Source of the DNA: Dromaius novaehollandiae
Taxonomy: Eukaryota; Chordata; Aves; Casuariiformes; Dromaiidae
Length of the DNA: 64,000 nucleotides
Reading direction: 5' to 3'
Assembly: GCF_036370855.1 (NCBI RefSeq)
Contig: NC_088103.1
Span: 10,603,404-10,667,403 of the forward strand
This document shows positions 47,101-52,380 of the stretch, in pieces (position 1 is the first letter of the stretch; the number at the start of each line of letters is the position of its first letter). Below the pieces are notes generated by a model that was not told the DNA's origin, did no database searches, and saw only the letters and a list, made by a program, of their open reading frames with translations. The position numbers were made by a program, and so were the translations under genes.

Positions 47101-48723
47101 GATCTACCTCTGCTTCCTCTTCTCCAGAGCCCCCTTCTGGTCCTAGCTCAGCAAGGTCTAAGATGGCTGCCAGCTCCTCTCCTTTAGCATTCCTACAGCT
47201 TTCTCTCCAAGGAGGGACACAGAGCATGGAGTTGGCCCTCAGCTCAGCCTTGCATCACCGCTTTTGGTGCGCAGTCCTGAGAATGCCCCAGCCTAGGGCA
47301 GAAAGCTCCAGAGGTAGGTAGTCACCCACCCTCTGAGTGCTCCATGCTATCGCCAAGTCATACACTGGAACCAAAAGCAAAGTTTGTCTCCCATGTTCAC
47401 AATTCCTGCTCTTTCCCTTCAACTTGTTAAGCGATTTCTTACAGCAGGGAAACAGTACCACGGCATGCAGATTAGCTGTCCAAGGAACAGGCACACTGGG
47501 ATGGAGTACTGTGAAACCTACTGATGGGGTGGGGGGAGAACACAGTTCCTTGAGGATACACAGTAAGATTGGATCAACACCCAAAGGAAAAAGGAGCAAG
47601 TCATGTGAAGAAAAATGAGTTAGGAGAAAGATTTGTGTCGTTTCCCCCTCCACCCCCCCACACTCCCCCCAAGGAGTGGCAGGCATTCCCAAATTTTGCT
47701 AATCTTCAGGAAGTAAAACTACTCACAAAGGAGGCATGACATTCAATTTCATATCAATCAAGAGTAAGATGCAAAGGACAACTGCAAAAAATGGACACCA
47801 CTATAGAAAGACATCTCTTTAACAAGATTACTGCCCATTCTCATATTTTGACATTCTGAATCAGGATGTAAATTCCTACAGAATTTAGGAAATAATTTGA
47901 ATTCAAGAGAAGAAAGGCAACCCAGAACTGGAAATGAAAGTACCAATATTCACTGTGCAGCAAGCTTCATATTCCTGTCTTAAAACCTTTTCCATTATAA
48001 AGAATCCATGTGAAACATACATCAAGATGTACTCAGCTAAGCTTTCAAATACACTAGCCTGTGATTCAACAAGGCTACTTAACTAAAACATAAAGGACAT
48101 TCTTTATGTTCAACAGGGCAATACCTCTGGTTGTAGTGATCTTTGAGTTCTAACTTTGCACAAAAACCATAAACACCTCTCCGCCCAAGGAAATCTCTCC
48201 ACTATGGGAAGTATGCCCAATATATTAATAAAGGCAAAGTATTTTGTAAACATTGATTTAAGCCACCCTGGGAATGAAACACAGGCACCACATAAAAATC
48301 TGTGATGCCTTATTAGTGCTATTGTTATTTAATCCACATGAATGCGATCTGATGAAAGGTAATTTGATTTACACAACTTTGAATATGAATAACTTAATTT
48401 TACTGACCAAGAGACTCAAGGAAAATTCAGCTATGATTTTATGCACTACTCCTCACAAGAAAATATATACAACTAATGTTAATTAGTGATCTTTAATACC
48501 TTTACCATGTAAGAAACATCCAGCATACACTATTCCAATAGAATTTATCAATAAGTTAGCATGGAGCCACTCTTAACTGCATACCCAACTATGGAATCTC
48601 CAAATCTACTAGATGTCATGGTTCGAACATCAAGGTATATGTAAACTGACCTGGCTGAGATACTGCAGTGGCTGTAAACTGAGTAGCCCAAGGGGGATTC
48701 TTCTGTCCTCCAAACTGAGCCAT
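21980..48723 (-). CDS. CCAR1: CCAR1, cell division cycle and apoptosis regulator 1 (24 coding exons)
   Basis: Nuclear coactivator of nuclear receptors, p53 and beta-catenin, linked to Mediator and to alternative splicing (known for the family). The joined exons are 48723-48651, 42654-42482, 41891-41847, 41166-41134, 40135-39942, 39405-39291, 39206-39014, 37843-37711, 37376-37215, 36698-36473, 35172-35059, 34159-33993, 33280-33070, 32266-32183, 31495-31310, 29607-29416, 29095-28862, 28502-28391, 26629-26547, 25423-25277, 24847-24727, 24068-23883, 23507-23302 and 22039-21980. They total 3,450 nt, with phases consistent at every junction, and encode 1,149 residues plus stop. Domain order: Q/A-rich N terminus (1-147), S1-like fold (about 148-206), Q/P-rich linker, RS/RE-rich tract (about 320-365), DBC1-type domain (about 450-600), SAP (639-672), charged low-complexity tracts, EF-hand-like region (911-959), coiled coil (about 1034-1128). 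All introns are GT-AG except the one after 33,070, which starts with GC. CCAR2/DBC1 is the paralogue, but the long Q-rich N terminus and the length fit CCAR1. Confidence 0.97.
23121..23145. repeat. (TG)n(TA)n microsatellite
   Basis: Five TG then seven or so TA units, in the last CCAR1 intron. Confidence 0.85.
23302..23507 (-). CDS. CCAR1: CCAR1 coding exon 23 (coiled coil)
   Basis: Residues 1062-1130. DEDEKTILQLENSNKSLSTE, then LKEVKKDLGQLQENLKISDD, then heptad-patterned residues to LKQ. This is the main coiled coil, expected to mediate dimerisation or partner binding (CCAR2 has an equivalent). Acceptor TTTTAG|ATG, donor GCAG|GTTAGC. Confidence 0.95.
23883..24068 (-). CDS. CCAR1: CCAR1 coding exon 22 (coiled-coil start)
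   Basis: Residues 1000-1061 plus one base. GNRLLLPSPTIKQESKAVEE contains an IKQE motif that fits the SUMO-acceptor consensus. ENVGLIVYNGAMVDVGSLLQ follows, then the first heptads of the coiled coil (KLEKSERVRAEIEQKLQLLE). Acceptor TTTTAG|GAA, donor ACAG|GTGGGA. Confidence 0.95.
24727..24847 (-). CDS. CCAR1: CCAR1 coding exon 21
   Basis: Residues 960-999 plus one base. VKKLLNKVVLRESCFYRRLT finishes the EF-hand-like region; DTSKDEENQEESEELQEDML is an acidic linker. Acceptor TTTTAG|GTC, donor TTAG|GTAGTA. Confidence 0.94.
25277..25423 (-). CDS. CCAR1: CCAR1 coding exon 20 (EF-hand-like region)
   Basis: Residues 911-959. EKDKTQMITVNRDLLMAFVY then FDQSHCGYLLEKDMEEILYT and LGLHLSRAQ. The DQSHCGYL loop looks like an EF-hand loop but lacks the full set of acidic calcium ligands, as in mammals, so it is probably structural. 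Acceptor TTTTGTAG|GAG, donor TCAG|GTTTTG. Confidence 0.95.
26032..26123. repeat. 46-bp tandem duplication, two copies
   Basis: Copy one starts at 26,032 and copy two at 26,078. Both begin CATCCTTTTTCCTGCAGGG and share the later ATGTA and ACATAATGA or GCATAATGA blocks. They differ at about eight positions, so the duplication is not recent. It lies in the CCAR1 intron between the exons at 26,547 and 25,423, just before a 32-base T run. Confidence 0.8.
26145..26176. repeat. T(32) homopolymer
   Basis: Thirty-two consecutive T on the plus strand, that is A(32) in the CCAR1 sense strand, inside an intron. It may be a microsatellite or the tail of a retroposed copy; no body of a retroelement is recognisable beside it. 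Confidence 0.9.
26547..26629 (-). CDS. CCAR1: CCAR1 coding exon 19
   Basis: Residues 883-910, DRDEEEMNKREDRREGNRHC then KERSSKDK. It is one of the least conserved parts; mammals read RDEEEMTKRDDKRDINRYCK here. It follows a 1.76-kb intron and precedes the EF-hand-like exon. Acceptor TTTTATAG|ACC, donor TAAA|GTAATT, whose -1 base is A instead of G. Confidence 0.88.
28051..28126. mobile_element. Palindromic (MITE-like) amniote repeat remnant
   Basis: About 76 bp forming an imperfect inverted repeat centred near 28,088. TTTTTCAGAGGTGCTGAATA at the left mirrors TGCATTCTGAAAAAA at the right, and ACTTCAATGGGAGTTG sits near the middle. The wording is like the many short palindromic repeats of turtles, crocodilians and birds with CCATTGACTTCAATGGGAG cores. 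I cannot name the family with certainty. It lies in the CCAR1 intron between coding exons 18 and 19. Confidence 0.5.
28391..28502 (-). CDS. CCAR1: CCAR1 coding exon 18 (acidic)
   Basis: Residues 846-882 plus one base. REDKRKDDSKDEEETEDDNN then QEEYDPMEAEDAEDEDE; highly acidic and disordered. The YDPMEAE core matches mammals, while the surrounding Asp/Glu positions have drifted. Acceptor GTTTCAG|AGG, donor GAAG|GTACCT. Confidence 0.93.
28862..29095 (-). CDS. CCAR1: CCAR1 coding exon 17 (Lys/Glu/Asp-rich)
   Basis: Residues 768-845. VSLFAELFNEMLQRDFGVRI then a long Lys/Glu/Asp low-complexity tract containing the basic cluster PKPKRRKSGDD, a good nuclear localisation signal candidate. Acceptor TGTGCAG|GTT, donor GAAG|GTCTGC. 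Confidence 0.95.
29416..29607 (-). CDS. CCAR1: CCAR1 coding exon 16
   Basis: Residues 704-767. A charged start (EEERKRQEEMERQRRERR) is followed by the well conserved YILPDEPAIIVHPNWAAKSG and FDCSIMSLSVLLDYRLEDNK core. Acceptor CTCTTTAG|GAA lies in a CT-rich tract which, read on the plus strand, is a (GA)n/poly-A microsatellite (29,611-29,643). Donor CGAG|GTAATT. Confidence 0.96.
29611..29643. repeat. (GA)n / poly-A microsatellite at a CCAR1 acceptor
   Basis: Six GA units, then GG and about 17 A. On the gene strand this is the T-rich/CT-rich polypyrimidine tract immediately before the acceptor of coding exon 16, so repeat-length changes would alter a splice signal. Confidence 0.85.
31310..31495 (-). 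CDS. CCAR1: CCAR1 coding exon 15 (SAP domain)
   Basis: Residues 642-703. VNDLRKELESRTLSSKGLKS then QLIARLTKQLK form the SAP helix-turn-helix motif used for DNA or chromatin scaffold contact. A Glu/Lys-rich tract follows (KVEEQKEEQKELEKSEKEEE and on). Acceptor TTACCAG|GTA, donor AGAG|GTTAGG; phase 0 on both sides. Confidence 0.96.
32183..32266 (-). CDS. CCAR1: CCAR1 coding exon 14
   Basis: Residues 614-641, DEEEKDDGEAKEISTPTHWS then KLDPKTMK. An acidic linker leads straight into the SAP domain, whose first residues (KTMK) are here. Acceptor TTTGTCAG|GAT, donor GAAG|GTAATT; phase 0 on both sides, so it could be skipped in frame. Confidence 0.95.
33070..33280 (-). CDS. CCAR1: CCAR1 coding exon 13 (ends at a GC donor)
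   Basis: Residues 543-613. It encodes WYRFAEIRYHRPEETHKGRT, VPAHVETVVLFFPDVWHCLP and the stretch ending LQGERKEADGEQ. The reading frame and homology end exactly after GAACAG, where the next bases are GCACTG rather than GT. Joining here to the next exon gives the expected EADGEQ-DEEEKDD junction, so a GC-AG intron is the simplest reading. Acceptor CAACAG|GTA is canonical. Confidence 0.93.
33914..33935. repeat. A(22) homopolymer
   Basis: Twenty-two A on the plus strand in the CCAR1 intron after coding exon 12, about 60 bp from the donor at 33,993. On the gene strand it is a T run. Confidence 0.9.
33993..34159 (-). CDS. CCAR1: CCAR1 coding exon 12 (DBC1-type domain)
   Basis: Residues 488-542 plus two bases. 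FLVGMKGKDEAMAIGGHWSP then LDGPDPEKDPSVLIKTAIRC and CKALTGIDLSVCTQ. Central part of the DBC1-type domain, which keeps a Nudix-like shape but is thought to lack hydrolase activity in this family. Acceptor TCTAG|TTT, donor AATG|GTAAGT; Trp543 is split. Confidence 0.96.
34306..34382 (-). ncRNA. SNORD98: SNORD98, C/D-box snoRNA in a CCAR1 intron
   Basis: Read on the minus strand: box C GTGATGA (34,374-34,368), box D' CTGA in CATTTCTGAAAT, and box D CTGA (34,319-34,316). The flanks form a terminal stem: AAGAACGAG (34,382-34,374) pairs with CTCTTTCTT (34,314-34,306) with one mismatch. Directly before box D', separated by one base, CCTATTCCATT is an 11-nt perfect complement of the 18S rRNA stretch AATGGAATAGG. 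The rule of five then places 2'-O-methylation on the G after AAU, which fits the known human SNORD98 target 18S G867. Human SNORD98 is also intronic in CCAR1. It would be processed from the spliced intron. The C' box is weak. Confidence 0.9.
35059..35172 (-). CDS. CCAR1: CCAR1 coding exon 11 (DBC1-type domain start)
   Basis: Residues 450-487, VMLMASPSMEDLYHKSCALA then EDPQELRDGFQHPARLVK; identical or nearly so to mammalian CCAR1. It opens the DBC1-type (inactive Nudix-like) domain shared with CCAR2. Acceptor CAACAG|GTG, donor AAAG|GTAAAT. The following intron holds the SNORD98 gene. Confidence 0.96.
36119..36149 (+). repeat. G-run tract with quadruplex potential
   Basis: Runs of 6, 5, 3, 4 and 3 G separated by short spacers on the plus strand, in the CCAR1 intron between coding exons 10 and 11. 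The G-rich strand is the template strand here, so any quadruplex would form in DNA and not in the pre-mRNA. Confidence 0.6.
36473..36698 (-). CDS. CCAR1: CCAR1 coding exon 10
   Basis: Residues 374-449. The segment CRSCDMMELRRRYQNLYIP, then FDAQFTWVDAFPMSRPFQLG and DPPDADHLYSAK, is highly conserved in vertebrates and belongs to the central CCAR core. Differences from mammals are concentrated in the loop MHREVDPIDKNAAVL. Acceptor ATTTCAG|CCG, donor AAAG|GTTTGT, leaving in phase 0. Confidence 0.97.
37215..37376 (-). CDS. CCAR1: CCAR1 coding exon 9 (RS/RE-rich tract)
   Basis: Residues 320-373 plus two bases. An Arg/Ser/Glu-rich stretch with repeated RERSP and RERERER units, typical of splicing-associated nuclear proteins, leads into VVPRYTVQFSKFSLD. 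Acceptor TTTTGAAG|TCG (weak polypyrimidine tract), donor ACTG|GTATGT; the split Cys374 codon is finished in the next exon. Confidence 0.95.
37711..37843 (-). CDS. CCAR1: CCAR1 coding exon 8
   Basis: Residues 276-319 plus two bases. It encodes AGLLQPPVRIVSQPQPARR then LDPPSRFSGRNDRGGDSMPN and the start of the Arg/Ser-rich tract. Mammalian CCAR1 has GDQVPNRKDD where this protein has GGDSMPNRKDD, so one residue is inserted here. Acceptor TTTCAG|CTG, donor GGAG|GTACGT. Confidence 0.93.
39014..39206 (-). CDS. CCAR1: CCAR1 coding exon 7 (Q/P-rich linker)
   Basis: Residues 212-275 plus one base. It encodes a Gln/Pro/Leu-rich disordered linker (NQTQAQPLLKTPPAVLQ at the start, PLLQQPQQK at the end) with repeated Q-P-Q-P-L-L-Q-type units. 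Acceptor CTGTTAG|AAC, donor AAAG|GTGCTC. The repeated CAG/CCT codons give internal near-repeats at the DNA level. Confidence 0.94.
39291..39405 (-). CDS. CCAR1: CCAR1 coding exon 6 (rest of S1-like domain)
   Basis: Residues 173-211. SAVKGKTPQVGDRVLVEATY and NPNMPFKWNAQRIQTLPNQ complete the S1-like barrel; the GDRV motif is the usual strand-turn of such folds. Acceptor TTTGCAG|TGC, donor CAG|GTATAG, leaving in phase 0. Confidence 0.96.
39942..40135 (-). CDS. CCAR1: CCAR1 coding exon 5 (start of S1-like domain)
   Basis: Residues 109-172 plus two bases. A Ser/Pro/Gln-rich segment (PAVALPTSLSLSTPQ) is followed by the first strands of the S1-like nucleic-acid-binding fold (RVFTGVVTKLHDTFGFVDED, then VFFQL). 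In the CCAR family this fold is tied to RNA or protein contacts. Acceptor TTACAG|CCA, donor AG|GTAAGG; it leaves in phase 2 and the split Ser173 codon is completed in the next exon. Confidence 0.96.
41134..41166 (-). CDS. CCAR1: CCAR1 coding exon 4 (33-nt micro-exon)
   Basis: Encodes LQQPQQTILTQ, residues 98-108, phase 0 at both ends. Acceptor TTTTAAG|TTG, donor CAG|GTTAGT. It corresponds to the LQQPQQTLLTQ segment of mammalian CCAR1, with Ile for Leu. The polypyrimidine tract is poor (ATTTATTTTAAG), so inclusion may be regulated. Confidence 0.9.
41847..41891 (-). CDS. CCAR1: CCAR1 coding exon 3 (45-nt micro-exon)
   Basis: Encodes QYSQPQQTLYSVQQQ, residues 83-97, phase 0 at both ends. Acceptor GTTTCAG|CAA, donor CAG|GTTTGT. 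It shares the codons for Q-P-Q-Q-T with the next micro-exon, 681 bp downstream in the gene. Being symmetric, it can be skipped without breaking the frame. Confidence 0.92.
42482..42654 (-). CDS. CCAR1: CCAR1 coding exon 2 (Q/A-rich)
   Basis: Residues 25-82. It encodes the ALGVQQPSLLGASPTIYTQQ segment followed by a Gln/Ala run (QQQAAAAAAALQQ) made from mixed GCT/GCA/GCG and CAG codons. Acceptor TTTCAG|CTG, donor CAG|GTAAAG; it enters in phase 1 and leaves in phase 0. The nearly pure GC(N)/CAG stretch is a low-complexity tract where length differences between species or alleles are likely. Confidence 0.95.
42655..48650 (-). other. Largest CCAR1 intron (6.0 kb)
   Basis: Separates the start-codon exon from the Q/A-rich exon. 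It contains the (GT)11 repeat and C-rich patches at 47,642-47,670. Chance frames at 46,546-46,857 and 47,255-47,692 (minus strand) show no family resemblance and no splice context. Confidence 0.8.
45479..45500. repeat. (GT)11 microsatellite
   Basis: Eleven GT dinucleotides, followed by an imperfect GCACATGTGCATGCGTG stretch, in the large CCAR1 intron before coding exon 2. Confidence 0.9.
48651..48723 (-). CDS. CCAR1: CCAR1 coding exon 1 (start codon exon)
   Basis: Begins the protein with MAQFGGQKNPPWATQF and ends after SQP plus one base of Ala25. The donor reads CAG|GTCAGT. I chose this ATG because the peptide matches the conserved vertebrate CCAR1 N terminus and the bases around it (TCGCGATGG) are a reasonable Kozak context. 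The upstream edge of this exon is not certain: acceptor AGs that would start the exon at 48,769, 48,762 or 48,756 are all possible. Confidence 0.95.
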
Positions 48724-49006
48724 CGCGAAAGGCAAAATCTCCTGGGTGTCTATCTTCTACAACTGCAATCTATTAAAATAAAGCAGCAGCTACAATCTGT
48801 GAAACGTTTACCATCGGCCTATTTTAATTCTGGGTCAAAAAAAAAATGTTGAAAGATTATCTTTACATCCTTAAGCTTGGTGGGCAACACACATTCTTAT
48901 TAAAAGTGAGGGGAAACAAAAAGTTGCAAGACAAGTTACTATGTTTTCCTAAGAAGCGATCTCCACTCTCCCATCCTTAACAGTGAGACTAACGCTATTT
49001 AAATGC

Positions 49007-49065
49007 AAAAAAAAAAAAAAAAAAGAAAAAGAAAAAAAAAAGAAAAAAAAGGAAAAAGAAAATAA
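49007..49065. repeat. A-rich simple sequence
   Basis: A(18) followed by AAAAG-type units for a further 40 bp. It lies in the first CCAR1 intron, 240 bp upstream (in gene direction, before the start-codon exon). Confidence 0.9.
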
Positions 49066-49285
49066 AGTATTGAAGTTTACAGTGAGACTGGGGGAAAGGT
49101 GACTCTGCAGAACTAAGTATTTTTTTTGTTATGGTTACTTCTACGCCACCACTTCGAAGCGAAGCCGGTGGAAAAAACACCACATGCTTTCGGCCATCGC
49201 TCGGTTTTGAGGAAAGCGATTTCCTTGAACAAGGGCAAATCAGCAACGCAAAAATGGCAGAAGCGCTCCCCAACACCACAACTTG

Positions 49286-49327
49286 CCCCCTCCCTCCCTC
49301 CCTCCCTCCTTCCCCTCCCCCCCCCCG
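49286..49327 (-). repeat. (CCCT)n / G-quadruplex-prone tract
   Basis: Plus-strand C runs (CCCCC TCCC TCCC TCCC TCCC TCC TTCCCC T C10) make repeated GGG runs with one-base loops on the CCAR1 sense strand. Placed in intron 1 about 450 bp after the inferred donor, this could form a G-quadruplex or support an R-loop. This is inference from sequence only. Confidence 0.7.
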
Positions 49328-49776
49328 CGAAAAAAACCGCCGGGGCCATCACCGCACCGCACGAGCCGGTCGTTTCCTTCGCCTACGTTTTCGCTTTAAT
49401 TCACTTTTTAAAACGAAAAAAAAAAATCCCTCAGCAGAGCTAACCTTTTTTATTAGGCGCGCGCAGCTAAAACAGCGGCGGCTAAACCGGGCCTAAGCGC
49501 TTAAAAGCGGACAAAACACACATATATCACGCAGAAAAAAAATGGAAGGCCGGGCAGGGGAGGCCGCGGGCTCTACCTCGCGGCTCCGCCAGCAACGGCG
49601 GCGGCGCGGGGCCTTCCCCGCGCCCGGCCCGCCGCCGCCAGGAGCCCGCCGCCGCCCGCGGCCAACAACGCGGGCCCGCCGGGGCCTGCTCGGCGGCGGC
49701 GAGGCCGTTGGAACCGTCAGAGCCCCCGCTTCGCGCGCGCGCGCCCCCTCCCCCCTTCCGCCGCCGCCGCCGGTAC

Positions 49777-49840
49777 CTGAGCGGCGCCGCGCCGGGCCTG
49801 CCTGGAGCCATTTCAAACCCCTCCGAGCCTCCCACACCAA
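49777..49840 (-). other. CCAR1: CCAR1 non-coding exon 1 (5' UTR, inferred)
   Basis: A strong donor, CTCAG|GTACCG, lies on the minus strand with the exon ending at 49,777, inside the CpG island and 1.0 kb upstream of the start-codon exon. The 5' end is a guess based on the NRF1-like site at 49,853-49,864, since such sites usually sit just upstream of initiation. The exon contains an ATG at 49,812-49,810 in the context GAAATGGCT, which would open a short upstream reading frame. Confidence 0.55.
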
Positions 49841-49969
49841 GCGCGCCCCCACTGCGCAGGCGCCCCCGCCCCCGCGGCGGCCTGCGGCGCACACTGCTTA
49901 CGTTCAAACGCGCGCCCGACGCACGTGCCGCCGCCGCCCCGGCCCCGCACAATGCGGGCGGCCGGTAGC

Positions 49970-49981
49970 GCGCAGGCGCAC
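49970..49981. promoter_or_regulatory. NRF1-like site
   Basis: GCGCAGGCGCAC closely resembles the palindromic NRF1 consensus (GCGCATGCGC type). A second copy, TGCGCAGGCGCC, is at 49,853-49,864. Such pairs are common in housekeeping CpG-island promoters. Confidence 0.5.
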
Positions 49982-50079
49982 AGCAGGGCTCGCGCGCCGC
50001 GGGGGGTGGCGTCCGGCTCGCGCGCCCGCCTCGTCGCCTGAGGAGAAGCGGCCGTTAGGAGAGAGGAGGCGCCTCGGCG

Positions 50080-50108
50080 CCATGTTGGCCGAGGCGGGCG
50101 GCCATGTT
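50080..50108 (-). promoter_or_regulatory. Paired YY1-like sites
   Basis: Two GCCATGTTG elements 21 bp apart (50,080 and 50,101) read CAACATGGC on the minus strand, matching the YY1 core AANATGGC. YY1 sites of this type usually lie just downstream of a start site, so a second start further right than the one I infer is possible. Confidence 0.45.
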
Positions 50109-52311
50109 GCTGTGGGTGTGTGGGGCATCGCGGTTGTCTCGGCCGCGGTAGTGCCGCCCTCCGCCCCCCCCCGGCCCGCCGCTGCACTGCGGCTCCGCAG
50201 GGGGCGAGGGAGAAATGCGGAGGGGCACCCGCCGCTCGGCCCCCCCTCCCGCACCCCACCGGGGGTCAGGGCAGACCCTCGGCGAGGGCCGTTTTCTGAC
50301 GCTTCTCACACGGCCTGAGAGGCGCCAGTGCGTAGAGCGATGCGCTGCAGGGCTCAAAAAGAGCCCGAAAAGCCGCGCGTCTGCTGGGCCGAGGGGACAA
50401 AGGGAGCAGCGGCTCGCACACGTGCTCGCAGGCGGCCCGGCGGCAGCGTGGGCCCGTGCCTGGGGCTCCCTCGGGGCGGGGAGAGCAGGCTCGTCACAGC
50501 CCTGCGCGAGGTGCTTTGCCACGGAGACGGCAGCTAGAAGCAGGAGCCGTTGCGGTAGCTCATGGGCAGCAGTAATCGCCCCGCCCTCCTGCTCACATTG
50601 ATGCTATAAAGTCTTCCATCCCATACATTGGTTTTTGACCAGAGTTTGCTTCGAGAGAAAACACACATGTAAGTTGCCACTCAGCACTTTAGAGAAGTCA
50701 ACAAGGCACACTCCGTGTGTGAAAGTGGGACTTCTAAGTGCTTACTTGATGTTATTAAAAACAAAAAACAAAGTGAAGATTGGGGATGGAGTAAAATCCA
50801 TCCTTGATAGATGCCTTGAAAGGCAGGAACATCAAGTAGATTTTTCCTCTTAAGGATAAATTAAGTTCTCATTTGCTGTGGGCTGCATTATGTTGCAGGA
50901 AGGCAACTAGGGAAAAAAAAGACCACCAGGTACATATAAATTTATTTCAACATTTGGTATTCAGTACTACACACAGATCTGCTGTAGAAGTTTAAATGAT
51001 AGTGCAACATAGGCTGAAACCATAACCTCTGACAGAGTTTAGATGCTTTACACTGGTAAGCATTGCTCTTAATTAGAAAGAAAATAATGTTTTAAACCTT
51101 ATTTGTGTTTACTCCTGGCATTACTCCATCAAATTCTGCCTTTGGATTATGCAGAATCTGTGCTCGTTAACCTGGAAATAGGATTTAGAGGCTAAAAATA
51201 TACCAGGGTCCTCCCCCATGTTATAAATCAAAAGGATGGGACAACTGTATTAAAAGAGAAAATAAGTTTCAGCACATGTCAGAATTTTGGAAAGTACCTT
51301 TGTTCTTCAGTCTTTTGTCCCAGGGTCTTTTTTTTAATCAGAGGATGCATAACTCTTAGTGATGCTCTTGGGAGAAAGCCTTAGAAGCTCATAGGAGACC
51401 ACAAGCCTTATTTCCTGCTACCTGAAGTAGTATATGACTTAATGTACTTTTTTCTCCACATATATTTTGCTCTCTTTAGCTGGCAAATGTTGCCATTGCT
51501 ATTTTTGGTACATTAATGACTCCTGTTGATTCCTTTAGGTCTCTGCATTCTCTTTTCAAGATAAACCATGCTGTTGTGATATTGTTGTAATGAATAACAG
51601 TTGTAATAGCGCACTGCCAAATTAAATGAGTACATCTAGTCTCATTTCTTAAAACAAACAAAACCGTAGGCTTAAATAGTTGCTCCATTTCTCTCTTCTT
51701 TTTGGCAAGTCCTGTATATCTTTTAAGTACATCAGACAATTTCAGCCAGAAATGATAAAGGGGCAGAGGTCTAAACGCTATGAAATTTCTACAAGTTTGC
51801 TTAAAATAATCAGACAAGTTGATAAAAGAGAAAATTAGCAGGGAAAAACTGTAGAGCATAATCTGCCTCCGGCCTTTCTGATAGTTAAGGGAGTTAAGAA
51901 TAAGTTGGGGATATTGAGGGGAGAAAAGGTAATACAGAAAGAGTATAAGCAAAGAACTTCATATGCTTTCTGCCACTGTTGGTATGTTAAACAAAGATGA
52001 ATGGAAAAGAGCAAAGAACAGAACTTCGGTATCAGGAAATGCTACATAGTACTGAGATCTCATAGAGCAAATAACTAGTATTTTGGATCTCGGGCCTTCA
52101 GTACTCAGCTGTCTATGCTTTGCCCCAGAAAGCCATTAAGTTGCTCTGTGGCCCCTCTACAGTGGTGTACATGTTCTTTATTACCAGAATTTTTCTGGAA
52201 TGAAAACAGCAATATCTTTTTGAACAGGGGCTCAGTTGGTACTTAGTTAAATACTGTTTTTTAAAAGGATTTAAAACTAATTGCTTTCTTTTTTTTGTTG
52301 TTTTTTTAAAG

Positions 52312-52380
52312 ATTGTGACTAAAAGAGCTCTCAGAAACACCACCATCTCAATGCATGCCACTGTTAACACAGTCACAGAA
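52312..52380 (+). other. Candidate plus-strand exon (69 nt) of an unknown transcript
   Basis: The stretch is bounded by a long T-rich tract ending TTTTTTTAAAG (acceptor) and by AGAA|GTAAGT (near-consensus donor). Its length is a multiple of three and one frame is open throughout, reading IVTKRALRNTTISMHATVNT and VTE. I do not recognise the peptide. A possible partner is a donor ACAT|GTAAGT at 50,668/50,669 after the CpG island, which would make a divergent transcript running away from CCAR1. A non-coding exon or chance are equally possible. Confidence 0.3.

Larger units (their letters stand above)
49530..50600. promoter_or_regulatory. CpG-island promoter of CCAR1
   Basis: About 1.1 kb of very GC- and CpG-dense sequence with no TATA box near the inferred start. 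It contains NRF1-like sites (TGCGCAGGCGCC at 49,853-49,864 and GCGCAGGCGCAC at 49,970-49,981) and two YY1-like sites (GCCATGTT at 50,080-50,087 and 50,101-50,108, that is AACATGGC on the gene strand). Because the island extends 700 bp beyond the inferred CCAR1 start, divergent plus-strand initiation is plausible. Open frames through it (for example 49,542-50,318) are composition effects. Confidence 0.8.

Noticed and set aside
47255-47692. 145-codon minus-strand frame in the large CCAR1 intron
   Set aside because: No family resemblance, no repeats of a domain pattern, no splice context; overlapped by a 93-codon frame on the other strand.
49542-50318. 258-codon plus-strand open frame across the CpG island
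   Set aside because: Pro/Arg/Ala-rich frame in extremely GC-rich DNA, with equally long frames on the opposite strand; no domain, and it overlaps the promoter and first exon of CCAR1.
51476-51952. 158-codon minus-strand frame
   Set aside because: AT-rich chance frame with Phe/Leu/Ile runs; no resemblance to TET1 or another known protein and no splice or promoter context.
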